Source: Cupriavidus sp. 2SB (GTDB taxonomy: Bacteria > Pseudomonadota > Gammaproteobacteria > Burkholderiales > Burkholderiaceae). Taken from it: a stretch of DNA of 64,000 nt. Positions 47,387-56,937 of the stretch are shown here, one piece after another. Under the pieces are notes generated by a model. The model had not been told where the DNA came from, did not search any database, and saw only the letters and a program-made list of their open reading frames with translations. Both the position numbers and the translations under genes were made by a program. Location of the stretch: the NCBI RefSeq assembly GCF_005503625.1, contig NZ_SCMX01000034.1, positions 1 to 64,000 on the forward strand. Direction: 5' to 3'. The first letter of the stretch is position 1; each line of letters starts with the position of its first letter.

Positions 47387-47950
47387 ATGCAAGACTTGGG
47401 TATCGCATTCCAGACGGCAGTAGGTGACTCCGGCGGAAATCTCGACGGACGCACCCCCTTGCCGAGCAACTGGCTGATGAAGCGGAATTGCTCGCTCTCT
47501 CCCCGCCAGGTTGCCTGGTTCTACTTCTCCATCGCATGTTTCTCGATTGCCGTCGCGGCGTTTGTCACCGTGTGGCATGGGGCCTGGCTCGTGTTGCCGT
47601 TTGCGAGCCTGGAACTCGCGGGGCTGGGGATTGCCCTGCTGGCGTATGCGCGCCATGCGACGGATTATGAACGCGTGTGTGTAACCGACGGCATGCTGGT
47701 CGTGGAGACAGCCAGCGCCAGCCGGATCACGCGGGAAGTCTTCAATCCGCACTGGGTGCGGGTTGAACTGGGTGAATCGTTCCGGGCGCTGGTGGTCTTG
47801 CGGTCGGACAAGCGCACGGTACGGGTGGGGTCGTATCTGGACCCGTATCGGCGGCGCAAGTTCGCGCAGGAACTCGTGGCGGCCCTGCATGGCATCCGGA
47901 CCGGATGCGACGCAGGGCAGGGCGGGGACAGATTTGAATCTGCAGATTAG
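47387..47950 (+). CDS. DUF2244 integral membrane protein
   Basis: A 187-residue protein with two adjacent transmembrane helices (about 43-62 and 66-88) and a C-terminal cytosolic beta-rich region (RVELGESFRALVVLRSDKRTVRVGSYLDPYRRRKFAQEL). It fits the DUF2244 family, often found directly upstream of cytochrome c oxidase genes. Its function is unknown, though the location suggests a role with the oxidase. A TTG six bases upstream is an alternative start; I use the ATG at 47387. coxB begins 11 bases after the stop. Confidence 0.78.
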   Translation: MQDLGIAFQTAVGDSGGNLDGRTPLPSNWLMKRNCSLSPRQVAWFYFSIACFSIAVAAFVTVWHGAWLVLPFASLELAGLGIALLAYARHATDYERVCVTDGMLVVETASASRITREVFNPHWVRVELGESFRALVVLRSDKRTVRVGSYLDPYRRRKFAQELVAALHGIRTGCDAGQGGDRFESAD

Positions 47951-47961
47951 GTAGATAAACA

Positions 47962-49230
47962 ATGAAAATGTGGAAGAAGGCATCCGCAGCATGTCTGGCG
48001 GGGGCATCCCTGCTCGTCAGCCAGGCGGCCTCTGCTGTCAGCGACATGCCAGGCGGTCCCGCCGTACGGCAGCTGAACCTGACCGAACCCGTTACAAAAA
48101 TCGCCGAACAGATTCACTGGCTGAACTGGATGATGCTCATCATGTGCACGGTGATCTTCATCGCCGTGTTCGGCGTGATGTTCTATTCCATCTTCAAGCA
48201 CCGGAAGAGCAAGGGCGCCAAGTCAGCCTCGTTCCACGAAAGCATCACCGTGGAAGTGGTCTGGACCGTCATCCCGTTCCTGATCGTGATCGCAATGGCG
48301 CTGCCTGCCACCAAGACCGTGGTGGCCATGAAGGACACCACCAACTCGGACATCACGATCAAAGCCACCGGCTACCAGTGGAAGTGGGGGTACGACTACC
48401 TCAAGGGGCCGGGCGAGGGCATCTCGTTCGTGTCCACGCTGACCACGCCGCGCGAGCAGATCAACAACCAGCAGGAAAAATCGAACACCTACCTGATGGA
48501 GGTGGACAACGAGCTGGTGGTCCCGGTCAACAAGAAGGTCCGTATCGTCACGACGGCCAATGACGTGATCCACGCCTGGATGGTGCCGGCCTTCGGCGTC
48601 AAGCAGGACGCGATCCCCGGCTTCGTGCGCGACACGTGGTTCCGCGCCGAGAAGACCGGCGTGTACCGTGGCCAGTGCGCCGAGCTGTGCGGCAAGGAAC
48701 ACGCGTTCATGCCCATCGTGGTGCGCGTGGTGTCCGACGCCGAGTACACGAAGTGGGTCGACGATCGCAAGAAGGCCATGGCCGCTGCCGCCGACGATCC
48801 CAACAAGACGTGGACGATGGACGAGATCAAGGTGCGCGGCGAGAAGGTCTACGCCGCCAACTGCGCGGTCTGCCACCAGCCCAACGGCAAGGGCGCCGGC
48901 GCATTCCCGGCGCTGGACGGCTCGAAGGTGGTCACCGGCCCGAAGGCCGGCCAGATGCACATCCTGCTGGAAGGCAAGGCGGGCATGCCGTCGTGGAAGC
49001 AACTGTCCGATACCGAGCTGGCTGCCGTGATGACGTACACGCGCAACAGCTGGAGCAACAAGACCGGCGAAGTGATTCAGCCGGCGGACTTCGTGAACGC
49101 CCGTGCGGGCAAGTTCCCGGAAGGCGGCGGCGCACAAGCCGGCGCTGGCGATGCAGCCCCCAAGGCCGCAACGCCGACCGAGTCCAAAGACAAGCAGGCC
49201 AGCCTCGCGGGCAACCGCGTCGCAGGCTGA
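47962..49230 (+). CDS. coxB: Cytochrome c oxidase subunit II with fused cytochrome c domain
   Basis: A 422-residue caa3/aa3-type subunit II. It has a signal peptide, two transmembrane helices (about 50-75 and 95-115), and a CuA cupredoxin domain with the CuA loop C239-AEL-C243-GKEH. A cytochrome c domain has CAVCH (C301, C304, H305) and a distal methionine. It takes electrons from cytochrome c and passes them via CuA to heme a in CoxA. The fused heme domain marks the Burkholderiales-type enzyme. It heads the oxidase operon. Confidence 0.94.
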   Translation: MKMWKKASAACLAGASLLVSQAASAVSDMPGGPAVRQLNLTEPVTKIAEQIHWLNWMMLIMCTVIFIAVFGVMFYSIFKHRKSKGAKSASFHESITVEVVWTVIPFLIVIAMALPATKTVVAMKDTTNSDITIKATGYQWKWGYDYLKGPGEGISFVSTLTTPREQINNQQEKSNTYLMEVDNELVVPVNKKVRIVTTANDVIHAWMVPAFGVKQDAIPGFVRDTWFRAEKTGVYRGQCAELCGKEHAFMPIVVRVVSDAEYTKWVDDRKKAMAAAADDPNKTWTMDEIKVRGEKVYAANCAVCHQPNGKGAGAFPALDGSKVVTGPKAGQMHILLEGKAGMPSWKQLSDTELAAVMTYTRNSWSNKTGEVIQPADFVNARAGKFPEGGGAQAGAGDAAPKAATPTESKDKQASLAGNRVAG

Positions 49231-49269
49231 CCCGCGGCTGCCCCGCATTCAGCAATTGGAGTCATTGCG

Positions 49270-50910
49270 ATGAGTACCGTTACCCCGGAGACACTGGGCC
49301 ATCCGCACGACCACGCGCACGATCAAGGGCATGGCCACGGCCATGACCACGATCACGACCACGCGCACGATCATCCGCATGGCTGGCGCCGGTGGCTGTT
49401 TGCCACCAACCACAAGGACATCGGCACGCTGTACCTGCTGTTCTCGTTCACGATGCTGCTGTCAGGCGGCGCGCTGGCACTGCTGATCCGCCTGGAGCTG
49501 TTCGAGCCGGGCCTGCAGTTCTTCCGCCCCGAACTGTTCAACCAGTTCACCACGATGCACGGCCTGATCATGGTGTTCGGCGCGATCATGCCTGCGTTCG
49601 TGGGCTTCGCGAACTGGATGATCCCGCTGCAGATCGGCGCATCGGACATGGCGTTCGCGCGCATGAACAACTTCAGCTTCTGGCTGATGCCGCCGGCCGC
49701 GCTGCTGCTGGTGGGTTCGTTCTTCGTGCCGGGCGGCGCCACCGCCGCGGGCTGGACGCTCTACGCGCCGCTGTCGGTGCAGATGGGCCCCGGCATGGAC
49801 ATGGCGATCTTCGCCATGCACATCATGGGCGCGTCGTCGATCATGGGCTCGATCAACATCATCGTCACCATCCTCAACATGCGCGCCCCCGGCATGACGC
49901 TGATGAAGATGCCGATGTTCTGCTGGACGTGGCTGATCACCGCCTACCTGCTGATCGCCGTGATGCCGGTGCTGGCTGGCGCCATCACGATGGTGCTGAC
50001 CGATCGCCATTTCGGCACGAGCTTCTTCTCGGCAGCCGGTGGTGGTGACCCCGTGATGTACCAGCACATCTTCTGGTTCTTCGGGCACCCCGAGGTCTAC
50101 ATCATGATCTTGCCCGCGTTCGGCATCGTGTCGCACGTGGTGCCGGCCTTCGCGCGCAAGCGTCTGTTCGGCTATAGCTCGATGGTGTACGCCACGGCGT
50201 CGATCGCGATCCTGTCGTTCATCGTCTGGGCGCACCACATGTTCACCACGGGCATGCCGGTGACGGGCCAGCTGTTCTTCATGTACGCGACGATGCTGAT
50301 CGCGGTGCCTACGGCCGTGAAGATCTTCAACTGGATTGCCACGATGTGGCGCGGCTCGATGACGTTCGAGACGCCGATGCTGTTCGCCATCGGCTTCATC
50401 TTCGTGTTCACGATTGGCGGCTTCACGGGCCTGATGCCCGCCGTGGCACCGATCGACATCCAGTTGCAGGACACATACTTCATCGTGGCCCACTTCCACT
50501 ATGTGCTGGTGGCGGGCTCGCTGTTCGCGCTGTTCGCCGGCTTCTACTACTGGGGGCCGAAGTGGAGCGGGTTCATGTACGACGAGATGCGCGGCAAGAT
50601 CCATTTCTGGGGCTCGCTGATCTTCTTCAACGTGACCTTCTTCCCGATGCACTTCCTGGGCCTGGCCGGCATGCCGCGCCGCTACGCGGACTACCCGACG
50701 CAGTTCACGGACTTCAACGCCGTGGCCTCGCTGGGTGCGCTGGGCTTCGGTCTGATGCAGGTGTACTTCTTCTTCGCCGTGGTGCTGCCGTCGTACCGTG
50801 GCGGCGAACCCGCTGGTGACAAGCCGTGGGATGGCGCCGAAGGTCTGGAGTGGACCGTGCCGTCGCCGGCACCGTTCCACACCTTCGAAGAACCGCCGCA
50901 CGTTCGGTAA
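49270..50910 (+). CDS. coxA: Cytochrome c oxidase subunit I with His-rich N terminus
   Basis: A 546-residue heme-copper oxidase subunit with 12 helices. CuB and heme ligands are in the HPEVY and AHHMFTTGM-type motifs, and the cross-linked His-Tyr region is WFFGHPEVYIMILPAFG. Oxygen-reduction and proton-pump residues follow the aa3 pattern. The N terminus carries an unusual metal-binding-like segment with 13 histidines between residues 11 and 37, before the conserved NHKDIGTLY. SD-like GGAG precedes the ATG. Confidence 0.95.
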   Translation: MSTVTPETLGHPHDHAHDQGHGHGHDHDHDHAHDHPHGWRRWLFATNHKDIGTLYLLFSFTMLLSGGALALLIRLELFEPGLQFFRPELFNQFTTMHGLIMVFGAIMPAFVGFANWMIPLQIGASDMAFARMNNFSFWLMPPAALLLVGSFFVPGGATAAGWTLYAPLSVQMGPGMDMAIFAMHIMGASSIMGSINIIVTILNMRAPGMTLMKMPMFCWTWLITAYLLIAVMPVLAGAITMVLTDRHFGTSFFSAAGGGDPVMYQHIFWFFGHPEVYIMILPAFGIVSHVVPAFARKRLFGYSSMVYATASIAILSFIVWAHHMFTTGMPVTGQLFFMYATMLIAVPTAVKIFNWIATMWRGSMTFETPMLFAIGFIFVFTIGGFTGLMPAVAPIDIQLQDTYFIVAHFHYVLVAGSLFALFAGFYYWGPKWSGFMYDEMRGKIHFWGSLIFFNVTFFPMHFLGLAGMPRRYADYPTQFTDFNAVASLGALGFGLMQVYFFFAVVLPSYRGGEPAGDKPWDGAEGLEWTVPSPAPFHTFEEPPHVR

Positions 50911-50974
50911 CAGGTATTTGCAGCAGGGCCGGATGCCTCGCGCATCCGGCCACTCAGTTGAAAACACGAGAATC

Positions 50975-51121
50975 ATGCAGACCCCAGCAAAAAGCCCGTC
51001 GCACACCGAAAGACAAGCCAGCCAGAAAGCCGCCAACCGGCGCCTGGGCCTGATCCTGCTGTCGATCGTGGCGGTCTTCTTCCTGGGGTTCTTCGCCAAG
51101 ATGGTTTTCCTTGGCGGCTGA
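50975..51121 (+). CDS. Cytochrome oxidase small assembly protein
   Basis: A 48-residue single-helix protein: a basic N-terminal part (KSPSHTERQASQKAANRRL) followed by a hydrophobic helix (about 25-43). It sits exactly where the small assembly protein is found between coxA and cox11 in beta-proteobacteria. It has no motif beyond the helix, so the call relies on position and shape. Confidence 0.72.
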   Translation: MQTPAKSPSHTERQASQKAANRRLGLILLSIVAVFFLGFFAKMVFLGG

Positions 51122-51157
51122 ACCCAGAAAAGAAAAATGACATAGCAGGAGACAGGC

Positions 51158-51751
51158 GTGGATGCGCAGGACAAAGCCCTAGAAAAGCGTTTCAACCGCG
51201 GCATGCTGATGCGGCTGCTGGTGCTGGTGACGCTCATGTTCGGCTTTGGCTACGCGCTTGTGCCGCTGTACAAGGCGATCTGCGATATCACCGGGTTGAA
51301 CGTGGTCACCACGCGCGACCTGCACGGCGCCGGATCGCTGAAGAATACGCAGGTGGACAAGAGCCGCACGATTACCGTGGAGTTCGATTCCAACGCGCGT
51401 GGACCGTTTGCGTTCCGGCCGGTGAAGCACTCGATGGAAGTGCATCCGGGCGAGCTGACGACGATCGTGTACGAAGTGGCGAACGGCCAGACGCGCGATA
51501 TCTCGGCGCAGGCCATTCCGAGCTACGCGCCGAAGCAGGCGACCGAGTATTTCAGGAAGGTGGAGTGTTTCTGCTTCAAGCAGCAGACGCTGAAGGCGAA
51601 CGAGGCGCGCGAGATGCCGGTGGTGTTCGTGATCGATCCGAAGCTGCCGAAGGATGTGAAGAACATCACGCTGTCGTACACGTTCTTCGAGGTTGGCACC
51701 CCGGTGGCACAGGCCCCGGCGGAACCGGCCACCGAGCAGAAGGGGAGTTGA
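51158..51751 (+). CDS. ctaG: Cytochrome c oxidase assembly protein CtaG/Cox11
   Basis: A 197-residue copper chaperone that delivers Cu to the CuB site of subunit I. One N-terminal transmembrane helix (about 13-34) anchors an Ig-like periplasmic domain with the copper-binding CFCFKQQTL motif. GTG start at 51158 with SD AGGAG. The next gene begins one base after its stop. Confidence 0.93.
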   Translation: MDAQDKALEKRFNRGMLMRLLVLVTLMFGFGYALVPLYKAICDITGLNVVTTRDLHGAGSLKNTQVDKSRTITVEFDSNARGPFAFRPVKHSMEVHPGELTTIVYEVANGQTRDISAQAIPSYAPKQATEYFRKVECFCFKQQTLKANEAREMPVVFVIDPKLPKDVKNITLSYTFFEVGTPVAQAPAEPATEQKGS

Positions 51752-51752
51752 G

Positions 51753-51968
51753 ATGCCGACGAACGATCCCGTCAATCGCAAGCTGTCTTTCGGGCAGACG
51801 ATACGCGCGGTGCTGTGGTCGTTCATCGGGTTGCGCAAGGGATCGGAGCACGAGTCTGATATGGCGCGGCTCAATCCGATTCACGTGATCATCGCAGGGC
51901 TGATTGCGGCGGCGGCATTCGTGGCGATCCTGATCGTCATCGTGAAGATCGTAGTCAGCCAGGCATAG
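51753..51968 (+). CDS. DUF2970 small membrane protein
   Basis: A 71-residue protein with a charged N-terminal part (SFGQTIRAVLWSFIGLRKGSEHE) and one C-terminal helix (about 46-67). The DUF2970 family is found between cox11 and coxC in beta-proteobacteria and is presumed to help oxidase assembly; no function is known. It begins one base after ctaG. Confidence 0.75.
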   Translation: MPTNDPVNRKLSFGQTIRAVLWSFIGLRKGSEHESDMARLNPIHVIIAGLIAAAAFVAILIVIVKIVVSQA

Positions 51969-52066
51969 CAGGGCAGCAGATACAAAGCGAGCACGCCACC
52001 GGCAGACGTCTGGGGCCGGATGGGCGGAAAACCATGAAATCGAGACTTTGAGCTGGAGATAGAAGA

Positions 52067-52927
52067 ATGAGTGCGAATCGCGCAAACGCCCCGTACTACT
52101 TCGTGCCGGGCCCGTCGCGCCATCCGATCACGGCGGCTTTCGGCCTGCTGCTGACCGGTGCCGGCGCGGCCGGCTGGGTCAACGGGCAGCCCTGGGCGCC
52201 CTATGTTTGCGGCTTCGGGCTGATCTGGTTCCTGTTCGTGCTCAAGAGCTGGTTCGGCGACGCCATCGGCGAATCCGAAGGCGGGCTGTACGGCAAGAAC
52301 ATCGACGTGTCGTTCCGCTGGTCGATGGGCTGGTTCATCTTCTCCGAGGTGATGTTTTTCGCGGCGTTCTTCGGCGCACTGTTCTACGCGCGGACCATCG
52401 CCATGCCGTGGCTCGGTGACCTGAACAACAAGATCATCTGGCCGGACTTTGCCGCCGTGTGGCCCAACACCGGCCCGGCGGGCGTGGTGGAAGACTTCCG
52501 CACGATGGGTCCGTGGCCGATCCCCACGATCAACACGGCACTGCTGCTGACATCGGGCGTGACGCTGACCTGGGCGCACCACGCACTGCTGGCCGGCAAG
52601 CGTAGCCAGGTGATCCAGGGCCTGGCGCTGACGGTGCTGCTGGGTGCGATCTTCATGGGGCTGCAGGCGTACGAGTACATCCACGCTTACCGCGACCTGA
52701 ACCTGAAGCTGACCTCGGGTGTCTATGGTTCGACGTTCTTCCTGCTGACCGGCTTCCACGGCTTCCACGTGACGATGGGCGCGATCATGCTGGCGGTGGT
52801 GCTGGGCCGCGTGCTCAAGGGCCACTTCACGCCGGATCACCACTTCGCGTTCGAAGGCGCCGCCTGGTACTGGCACTTCGTGGACGTGGTGTGGCTGGGT
52901 CTCTACGTGGTGGTGTACTGGCTGTAA
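52067..52927 (+). CDS. coxC: Cytochrome c oxidase subunit III
   Basis: A 286-residue subunit with seven predicted helices. The conserved EVMFF region (FSEVMFFAAFFGALFYA) and C-terminal WHFVDVVWLGLYVVVYW are characteristic. It stabilises subunits I and II and proton uptake. A hairpin terminator lies about 50 bases after the stop. Confidence 0.94.
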   Translation: MSANRANAPYYFVPGPSRHPITAAFGLLLTGAGAAGWVNGQPWAPYVCGFGLIWFLFVLKSWFGDAIGESEGGLYGKNIDVSFRWSMGWFIFSEVMFFAAFFGALFYARTIAMPWLGDLNNKIIWPDFAAVWPNTGPAGVVEDFRTMGPWPIPTINTALLLTSGVTLTWAHHALLAGKRSQVIQGLALTVLLGAIFMGLQAYEYIHAYRDLNLKLTSGVYGSTFFLLTGFHGFHVTMGAIMLAVVLGRVLKGHFTPDHHFAFEGAAWYWHFVDVVWLGLYVVVYWL

Positions 52928-52973
52928 GCGCGGCCGCCCGCGTGGCGGCTTGCCGTACCGATGCAGAGTCGAA

Positions 52974-53010
52974 GCGCCGCGAGGGCCAGGGGTCCGGCGG
53001 CGCTTCTGTT
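52974..53010 (+). terminator. Terminator after coxC
   Basis: GCGCCGC (52974-52980) pairs with GCGGCGC (52997-53003), followed by TTCTGTTTTTG. It also lies before the opposite-strand twin-transmembrane gene. Confidence 0.6.
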
Positions 53011-53032
53011 TTTGTCGGGGAAGGTTGCTCGC

Positions 53033-53242
53033 TCAGGGCGACATCTGGATGCCGGTGCTGTGAATCCAGCCCATCCAGTTGGCAAACAGGATAAACAGGA
53101 ACAGCGCCACCGAGAAGCCCACGCGCAGCATCAGCGAGCGCATCATGTTGGGCGTGCGGCCCCGGTCGCGCATCATGAAGAACAGCGCGGAGGCCAGGCT
53201 GCCGATGATCAGGATGAAGGCAACAATGATGACAAAGCGCAT
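53033..53242 (-). CDS. Twin-transmembrane protein (DUF2909-like)
   Basis: A 69-residue protein with two helices (about 2-24 and 43-62) joined by a basic loop (RDRGRTPNMMRSLM). It resembles the DUF2909/twin-transmembrane family found in cox clusters. It is encoded on the minus strand, inside an otherwise plus-strand gene cluster. Role unknown. Confidence 0.72.
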   Translation of the reverse strand: MRFVIIVAFILIIGSLASALFFMMRDRGRTPNMMRSLMLRVGFSVALFLFILFANWMGWIHSTGIQMSP

Positions 53243-53299
53243 GGCGGGGCCTGTTCTGGGAAGCGCCCATTATGGCATCGCATCGCAGCGGGAAAACCC

Positions 53300-54088
53300 G
53301 TGACGACCCGTACGAAGCGCGTGTTGTGGCGCTCACCCGGTGCGGTGCCGATCATCGCGGCGCTGGTGGTGATTGCCGTGACCTGTGCGCTCGGCAACTG
53401 GCAACTGCGTCGCGCGCACGAGAAGATCGATCGCGCGGAGCGGCTGACATCGCTGGCGGCACAGCCGCCGGTGGAACTTGCTGCAGGCAGCGACGCGCAA
53501 CTCGTCGATCGCAAGGTCCGCGCATGGGGCACGTTCGACGCGGCGCATACCGTGCTGCTCGACAACCGTCCGCATGGCAACGGCACGGACACGCGCGCGG
53601 GATTTCTGGTTCTGACGCCGTTGCGTCTGGCCGATGGTGCCGCGGTGCTGGTGCTGCGGGGCTGGCTGCCGCGCAATGTACAGGACCGCACGCGGATCGC
53701 GCCTTTTTCGACGCCATCCGATGAGGTGCAGATCGACGGCACGGCACTTGCCGGTGTGCCGCGTGTCTACAGCATGGGCCGTGACCCGGCGGCAGAAGCC
53801 GGGCAGAAGATCCGCCAGAATGTGGACCTCGCCGCGTTGTCGCGCGAGATCGGCGCACCACTGCTGCCTTTGGTACTGGAGCAATCCAGCGATAACGCCG
53901 ACGGCCTGGCGCGCGACTGGGCGCCGGCCGACCTCGGCGCCGATCGTCACTATGGCTACGCCGCGCAGTGGTTCGGGCTGGCCGCCCTGACGCTGGTGCT
54001 GCTGGCCGTGCTCGGCTGGCGCCGCGCCCGACTCGAACGCCGGGAGGGGCCGCAGGCCGCATCGGCACAGAACCTAACCGAACGATGA
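53300..54088 (+). CDS. SURF1 family oxidase assembly protein
   Basis: A 262-residue protein with two transmembrane helices (about 12-30 and 234-252) bracketing a periplasmic domain. Family motifs include LGNWQLRRAHEK, VLLDNRPHGNG and GWLPRN. SURF1 helps insert heme a into subunit I. The GTG at 53300 is my choice; no ATG gives a plausible N terminus. The stop overlaps the next start as ATGA. Confidence 0.87.
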   Translation: MTTRTKRVLWRSPGAVPIIAALVVIAVTCALGNWQLRRAHEKIDRAERLTSLAAQPPVELAAGSDAQLVDRKVRAWGTFDAAHTVLLDNRPHGNGTDTRAGFLVLTPLRLADGAAVLVLRGWLPRNVQDRTRIAPFSTPSDEVQIDGTALAGVPRVYSMGRDPAAEAGQKIRQNVDLAALSREIGAPLLPLVLEQSSDNADGLARDWAPADLGADRHYGYAAQWFGLAALTLVLLAVLGWRRARLERREGPQAASAQNLTER

Positions 54089-54753
54089 ACGTACAGACCG
54101 AACCCATGTCGCAGCAAGATCCTTCGGCCACGCCCCAGCCACCTGCCGACGCCCGCATCGATGCGCGCACACGCCGTGGCCGCCTGCAGATGCTCATGCT
54201 GCTGCTGGTCTGCGCCTCGCCGGTGCTGTTCTCGTACTTCACGTACTACGTGATCAAGCCCGAGGGCGGCAGCACCAACTACGGCGCCCTGATCGATCCG
54301 CAACGTCCCATGCCGGCCGTCACGCTGACCGACGAGCGCGGCCAGCCAATGCCGCTGGCGCAACTGCGCGGCAAGTGGGTGATGCTGATGACCGATCCGT
54401 CGGCCTGCGGCGAAGCCTGCGCGCGCAAGCTGTTCACGATGCGTCAGATCCGGGCGGGGCAAGGCGAGAACCGCGAGCGGATCGTGCCGGTCTGGCTGAT
54501 CCAGGATGCGGGCGAGGTGGACGGACGGCTCGCCGCCGCCTACAACGAACCCTATGCGGGGGTGCGATTCCTGCGCATGGACGCCGGGGCCATCGCAAAA
54601 TGGCTGCCGGCCCGCGAGGGTGGCCGCGTCGAGGACACGATCTTCCTGGTGGACCCGCTCGGCAACCTGATGATGCGCTGGCCCGCCGATCCCGATCCGG
54701 CCAAGGTCAGCAGCGACCTCAAGAAGCTGCTCAAGTACTCGCGTATCGGATAA
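54085..54753 (+). CDS. Thioredoxin-like oxidase assembly membrane protein
   Basis: A 222-residue protein with one N-terminal helix (about 37-56) and a periplasmic SCO/thioredoxin-like domain. In place of the SCO CxxxC it has DPSACGEACARKL, which also has a C-x3-C arrangement. It lies between surf1 and ctaA in many Burkholderiales and probably handles copper or thiol redox for CuA. An in-frame ATG at 54106 is an alternative start. Confidence 0.72.
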   Translation: MNVQTEPMSQQDPSATPQPPADARIDARTRRGRLQMLMLLLVCASPVLFSYFTYYVIKPEGGSTNYGALIDPQRPMPAVTLTDERGQPMPLAQLRGKWVMLMTDPSACGEACARKLFTMRQIRAGQGENRERIVPVWLIQDAGEVDGRLAAAYNEPYAGVRFLRMDAGAIAKWLPAREGGRVEDTIFLVDPLGNLMMRWPADPDPAKVSSDLKKLLKYSRIG

Positions 54754-54797
54754 TGGTCGGCTTCTAAGGTTTTTACGATTTCACCGGTTGTATCGCA

Positions 54798-55901
54798 ATG
54801 CTGCTCCAGCTCGCCATCATTGGCATCCTGATCGCCCTGCTGCCACTGTCCTATGTGATGGTGCGCGGCAGCCGTGACAAATACCGCAAGCTCGTGTGGA
54901 TCACGGCGTTCCTGACGCTGGACCTGATCATGTTCGGCAGTTTCACGCGGCTGACCGATTCCGGGCTGGGTTGCCCGGACTGGCCCGGCTGCTACGGCCA
55001 CTCCAATCCCCATTCGGCAATGGAGCCGATCCGCGCTGCCGAGACCGCGCTGCCCAGCGGCCCGGTCACGCTCATGAAGGCGTGGATCGAAATGATCCAT
55101 CGCTACTTCGCCATGGCGGTGGGCGTGCTGATCATCTCGCTGATGGTGCTGGCCTGGGTCAAGCGGCGCGAACTGCGGCAATCGCCGTGGTTCTCCACGG
55201 GCGTATTCGTGCTGGTCTGCGTGCAGGGGCTGTTCGGCGCGCTGACCGTGACGATGAAGCTGCAGCCGATCATCGTGGTCACGCACCTGATGCTGGCGAT
55301 GCTGCTGCTCGCGTCGCTGATCTGGCTCGGTTCGCGCAACGATCCGCCGCATCCGGTGGCGCCGCAGGCGGCGTCGCTGCGCCGGGCCGGCGTGCTGGCC
55401 GTGGTGCTGCTCGTCATCCAGATCTTCCTGGGCGGATGGGTGAGCACCAACTACGCGGTGCTGGCCTGTACCGATTTCCCGCTCTGCAACGGCCAGTTGG
55501 TGCCCGAGATGGACTTCCGGCACGGCTTCACGCTGTGGCGACAACTCGGGATGACGGCGGATGGCGACTACATCCCGCACGCGGCGCTGGTGGCCATTCA
55601 CTGGGTGCATCGCGGCTTCGCATTCGTGGTGCTCGGCTACCTGCTCTGGTTCGGCCTGCGGACGATGCGGCTGGAGGGTCTGGCGCGCCACGGCAAATGG
55701 TTGCTGGCGGTGCTGGCGCTGCAATTGGCGACGGGTTTGTCGAACATCGTGTTCGACTGGCCGCTCGGCGCGGCGGTGTTACACAATGGTGGAGCAGCCC
55801 TGCTTTTGATACTGTTACTCCGTCTCAACTACAATATCGGCCTCGCGACCCGCTCCGCAGGCGCCGCCGCTCCTACCCGGATAGCCGCGCGCGTCACATG
55901 A
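54798..55901 (+). CDS. ctaA: Heme A synthase CtaA (COX15)
   Basis: A 367-residue eight-helix membrane enzyme that oxidises the methyl group at C8 of heme O to a formyl group, giving heme A. Heme ligands are in the EMIHRYFA and HWVHRGFA motifs, and the [19 protein letters not shown] loop is present. The stop overlaps the ctaB start as ATGA. Confidence 0.93.
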   Translation: MLLQLAIIGILIALLPLSYVMVRGSRDKYRKLVWITAFLTLDLIMFGSFTRLTDSGLGCPDWPGCYGHSNPHSAMEPIRAAETALPSGPVTLMKAWIEMIHRYFAMAVGVLIISLMVLAWVKRRELRQSPWFSTGVFVLVCVQGLFGALTVTMKLQPIIVVTHLMLAMLLLASLIWLGSRNDPPHPVAPQAASLRRAGVLAVVLLVIQIFLGGWVSTNYAVLACTDFPLCNGQLVPEMDFRHGFTLWRQLGMTADGDYIPHAALVAIHWVHRGFAFVVLGYLLWFGLRTMRLEGLARHGKWLLAVLALQLATGLSNIVFDWPLGAAVLHNGGAALLLILLLRLNYNIGLATRSAGAAAPTRIAARVT

Positions 55902-56842
55902 AGGACAAGATGCCCCCCGCCGTTTCCGCCACCGCTGCCCATCCCCGTTCCCCGGTGGGCCGATTCGTCCACCTGGCCCGCCAGTACGCCGCGCTGACCA
56001 AGCCGCGCGTGACGCAACTGGCCGTGTTCTGCGCCGTCATCGGCATGTTCCTGGCCACGCCGGGCATGGTGCCGTGGCCGGTGCTGATCGGCGGCGCAGC
56101 GGGTATCTGGCTGCTGGCCGGCGCGGCATTCGCCATCAACTGCCTGGTGGAACAGAAGATCGACGCGCGGATGCGCCGTACGGCGTGGCGCCCCTCGGCC
56201 ACCGGCGAGATCACCACCGTCCAGACGCTGATCTTCTCGGCCGTGCTGGGCGGCGCGGGCATGTGGTTGCTGCACGCGTACGCCAATGACCTGACGATGT
56301 GGCTGACCTTCGCCACATTCCTCGGTTACGCGGTCATCTACACGATCCTGCTGAAGCCGGCCACGCCGCAGAACATCGTCATCGGCGGGCTGTCGGGCGC
56401 CATGCCGCCTGCGCTGGGCTGGGCCGCCGTGGCAGGCACCGTGCCAGCCGAGGGCTGGTTCCTGGTGCTGATCATCTTTACGTGGACGCCGCCGCACTTC
56501 TGGGCGCTGGCGCTCTATCGCCGGGCCGACTACGAGAAGTCCGGCCTGCCGATGCTGCCAATCACCCATGGCGAGCGCTACACGCTGCTCCACATCCTGC
56601 TCTATACGCTGGTGATGATCGCCGCCACGCTGCTGCCGTTCGTCTACGGCATGAGCGGCTACATCTATCTGGCCGCCGCGCTGGGGTTGGGGCTGGTTTT
56701 CCTGGGCTACGCCTGGGCGCTGTTCCGCAACTATTCGGACCAGCTGGCGCAGAAGACCTTCCGCTACTCGATCCTGTACCTCTCGCTGCTGTTCGCGGCG
56801 CTGCTGGTGGATCACTACTTCAAGTTCGTGCCGCAGATCTGA
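55898..56842 (+). CDS. ctaB: Protoheme IX farnesyltransferase (heme O synthase) CtaB
   Basis: A 314-residue UbiA-family prenyltransferase that adds a farnesyl group to heme B, making heme O for CtaA. The aspartate-rich-like motif [15 protein letters not shown] and the second motif [14 protein letters not shown] are conserved. Nine helices. The ATG at 55898 overlaps ctaA. Confidence 0.93.
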   Translation: MKDKMPPAVSATAAHPRSPVGRFVHLARQYAALTKPRVTQLAVFCAVIGMFLATPGMVPWPVLIGGAAGIWLLAGAAFAINCLVEQKIDARMRRTAWRPSATGEITTVQTLIFSAVLGGAGMWLLHAYANDLTMWLTFATFLGYAVIYTILLKPATPQNIVIGGLSGAMPPALGWAAVAGTVPAEGWFLVLIIFTWTPPHFWALALYRRADYEKSGLPMLPITHGERYTLLHILLYTLVMIAATLLPFVYGMSGYIYLAAALGLGLVFLGYAWALFRNYSDQLAQKTFRYSILYLSLLFAALLVDHYFKFVPQI

Positions 56843-56937
56843 CGCACCTGCCTGCGGCATCTTGACGCGCCCGGGAGCCAGCGCCGATGTGATCGGCGAT
56901 ACTTTCGGGCGTCTCTCCCCCTTCCTCCCACTGCCGC

